A stretch of DNA of 52,805 nt from Dehalococcoidales bacterium. Its GTDB lineage: Bacteria > Chloroflexota > Dehalococcoidia > Dehalococcoidales > UBA5627. Both the position numbers and the translations under genes were made by a program. The stretch lies in contig JBBAED010000007.1 in NCBI GenBank assembly GCA_041656115.1, forward strand, positions 1 to 52,805, in the 5' to 3' direction. A model generated the notes under the pieces. That model made no database searches and was not told the origin of the DNA. It saw only the letters and a program-made list of their open reading frames with translations. Of this stretch, positions 51,615 through 52,805 are shown one piece after another. Within the stretch, counting starts at the first letter, position 1, and the number at the start of each line of letters is the position of its first letter.

Positions 51615-52238
51615 GTGATTATAAAACATTTGGAAGTGGGTTTACTTGAAGCTAACTGTTTCATTGTCGGTTGTGAAAAAGAAAAAAAGGCGATGGTGGT
51701 TGATCCGGGCGGAGATGCCGAGATAATCCTCCGTGAGATTCAAAACCTGGGTTTGGAAGTCAAAACCATTGTACTTACGCATGGGCACGGCGATCATGTT
51801 TCAGCGGCAAATGAAGTAAAATCGGCAACGGGCGCCAAAATTGCCATCCATTCGGATGATATCCCCTTAATGCAAGACAGCGCGCTATGCAGTATGTTTG
51901 GCCTCGATTATAATCCGGTTAATACCCCTGATATTTTGCTTAGCGAAGGCGATATATTAAAAATCGGAGAGCTGGAGTTTACAGTAATTCACACGCCCGG
52001 TCACTCAAGGGGAAGTGTATGCCTTTTAGGGGAGGGGGTCCTTTTTAGCGGCGATACACTCTTTAATGGCAGTATCGGAAGAACTGATTTACCTCGTACG
52101 GGCGGAGATTATAACACCATTATAAAAAGTATCCAAACGAAGCTTTTGACGCTTGATGATGAGACAATAGTTTACCCCGGGCACGGTCCCCAAACTACTA
52201 TCGGAGCCGAGCGCCGGGGTAATCCATTTTTAATTTAA
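51615..52238 (+). CDS. MBL-fold metallohydrolase (glyoxalase II-like)
   Basis: A 207-residue metallo-beta-lactamase-fold hydrolase. GTG 51615 is the start, with CAGGAG 8 bases upstream. The metal motif THGHGDHVSAA (H-x-H-x-D-H), a further His in VIHTPGHSRGSVC, an Asp in LFSGDTLFNGSIGRTDLP and the last His in YPGHGPQTTIG complete the binuclear zinc/iron site. The layout is that of hydroxyacylglutathione hydrolase-like proteins widespread in anaerobes, where the true thioester substrate is usually unknown. It is convergent with hppA, only 4 bases apart. Confidence 0.9.
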   Translation: MIIKHLEVGLLEANCFIVGCEKEKKAMVVDPGGDAEIILREIQNLGLEVKTIVLTHGHGDHVSAANEVKSATGAKIAIHSDDIPLMQDSALCSMFGLDYNPVNTPDILLSEGDILKIGELEFTVIHTPGHSRGSVCLLGEGVLFSGDTLFNGSIGRTDLPRTGGDYNTIIKSIQTKLLTLDDETIVYPGHGPQTTIGAERRGNPFLI

Positions 52239-52242
52239 CTTC

Positions 52243-52805
52243 TTATAAAAGCCCGCTAAAGCCAACAAATATCGGTGCGATAACGAGTGCAATTATTGAG
52301 GTCAGTTTAATCATGATGTTTAGCGAAGGCCCGGAGGTATCTTTCATCGGGTCACCAACGGTATCGCCGACAACAGCCGCCTTGTGAGCTTCCGAACCCT
52401 TGCCGCCGTGAGCCCCGGTTTCCACCCATTTCTTGGCGTTATCCCAGGAACCGCCGGCATTGGCAAAACTGATAGCCAGTACAAGGCCGGTTATGATAGC
52501 ACCGATTAGGAATGCGCCAAGGGCTATCGGTCCAAGTAATACTCCAATAGCAACAGGTGAAAGAATAGTGATGACGCCCGGCAAAATCATTTCCTTGAGA
52601 GAATCTTTGGTACAGATATCAACACATTTGGCGTAGTCCGGCTTTTCGGTATTATCCATAATACCCGGCATTTCTTTAAATTGACGTCGAACTTCGTTAA
52701 CAATGGAGAAGCTCGACTTTCCAACCGCTTTAAGCGTCATTGCACAGAAAACTGCCGGCAATAAACCGCCGAGGAATAAACCGGCAACAACATGCGGGTC
52801 AAGTA
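52243..52805 (-). CDS. hppA: Membrane-bound proton/sodium-translocating pyrophosphatase, 5' part cut by window
   Basis: The C-terminal 186 residues of an M-PPase, which uses pyrophosphate hydrolysis to pump H+ or Na+ out. The reading frame stays open to the right edge (DPHVVAGLFLGGLLPAVF), so the true start is outside. Hallmarks are FCAMTLKAVGKSSF, EVRRQFKEMPGIM, ISFANAGGSWDNAKK and HKAAVVGDTVGDPMKDTSGP, the last being the conserved substrate-side loop. The K+-dependence residues lie outside or are not certain here. It would add to energy saving with the Ehr complex in this cell. Confidence 0.95.
   Translation of the reverse strand, partial: LDPHVVAGLFLGGLLPAVFCAMTLKAVGKSSFSIVNEVRRQFKEMPGIMDNTEKPDYAKCVDICTKDSLKEMILPGVITILSPVAIGVLLGPIALGAFLIGAIITGLVLAISFANAGGSWDNAKKWVETGAHGGKGSEAHKAAVVGDTVGDPMKDTSGPSLNIMIKLTSIIALVIAPIFVGFSGLL

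Overview
The window looks like chromosomal DNA of an anaerobic, moderately AT-rich bacterium, most likely a Chloroflexota lineage close to Dehalococcoidia. This is inference from gene content and style: lipoproteins with Thr/Ser-rich stalks, a membrane pyrophosphatase, an Ehr-type complex related to complex I, split 2-hydroxyacyl-CoA dehydratase activase genes, a CIRCE-controlled small heat-shock protein, rubredoxin with an FprA flavodiiron protein, and System II cytochrome c assembly with a multihaem lipoprotein. No rRNA, tRNA, CRISPR array or intact insertion sequence was seen.

Layout. 1-5.9 kb: the end of an ABC ATPase, an alpha/beta hydrolase followed closely by recN, a decayed stretch, a glycosyltransferase and an iron-sulfur-type flavoprotein. 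5.9-9.4 kb: a glycine betaine/proline ABC importer operon (opuAA-AB-AC) with a long leader and a clear terminator. 9.5-16.8 kb (minus): a six-gene ehrABCDLS operon. Its large subunit lacks the NiFe cysteines and its small subunit lacks all four cluster N2 cysteines. 16.9-19.0 kb (minus): a membrane-anchored trypsin-like protease and a presenilin-type intramembrane aspartyl protease. 19.2-23.3 kb: a winged-helix regulator and a metal-chelate (siderophore, haem or cobalamin) ABC importer with a consensus promoter and a Fur-like palindrome. 23.5-26 kb (minus): Hsp20 with promoter and CIRCE-type operator, then the UPF0210/UPF0237 pair. 26.1-29.9 kb (minus): an apparent operon of a TetR regulator, two DUF2229-type proteins and an activase. 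30-35 kb: cupin, membrane metallophosphoesterase, rubredoxin-FprA, a 56-residue His/Cys protein behind a structured leader, and a DUF2089/membrane/SHOCT-like operon. 35-41 kb: an AbrB-type regulator, a heterodimeric ABC exporter, a double zinc-ribbon protein and an FKBP isomerase. 41-46.5 kb (minus): hydrolase, phosphoribosyltransferase, sbcD, glycyl-tRNA synthetase and a DUF1648 protein. 46.6-51.5 kb: a six-haem lipoprotein, a relic of a ccsB 3' end, a truncated ECF sigma gene, dispersed repeats, then ccsB and resB. The end holds an MBL-fold hydrolase and the C-terminal third of a proton/sodium-pumping pyrophosphatase.

How the parts fit. Several units concern membrane energetics and redox (Ehr, pyrophosphatase, multihaem cytochrome with ResB/CcsB) or protection from oxygen and stress (FprA/rubredoxin, Hsp20, betaine uptake). 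The points I rate most worth checking are the ligand-free Ehr complex, the presenilin/serine protease pair, the autoregulated activase operon, the small His/Cys protein with two leader hairpins, and the ccsB relic beside a broken sigma gene. All promoter and operator calls are by eye. Most promoters match TTGACA with 17-18 bp spacing, which supports a housekeeping sigma-70 pattern.
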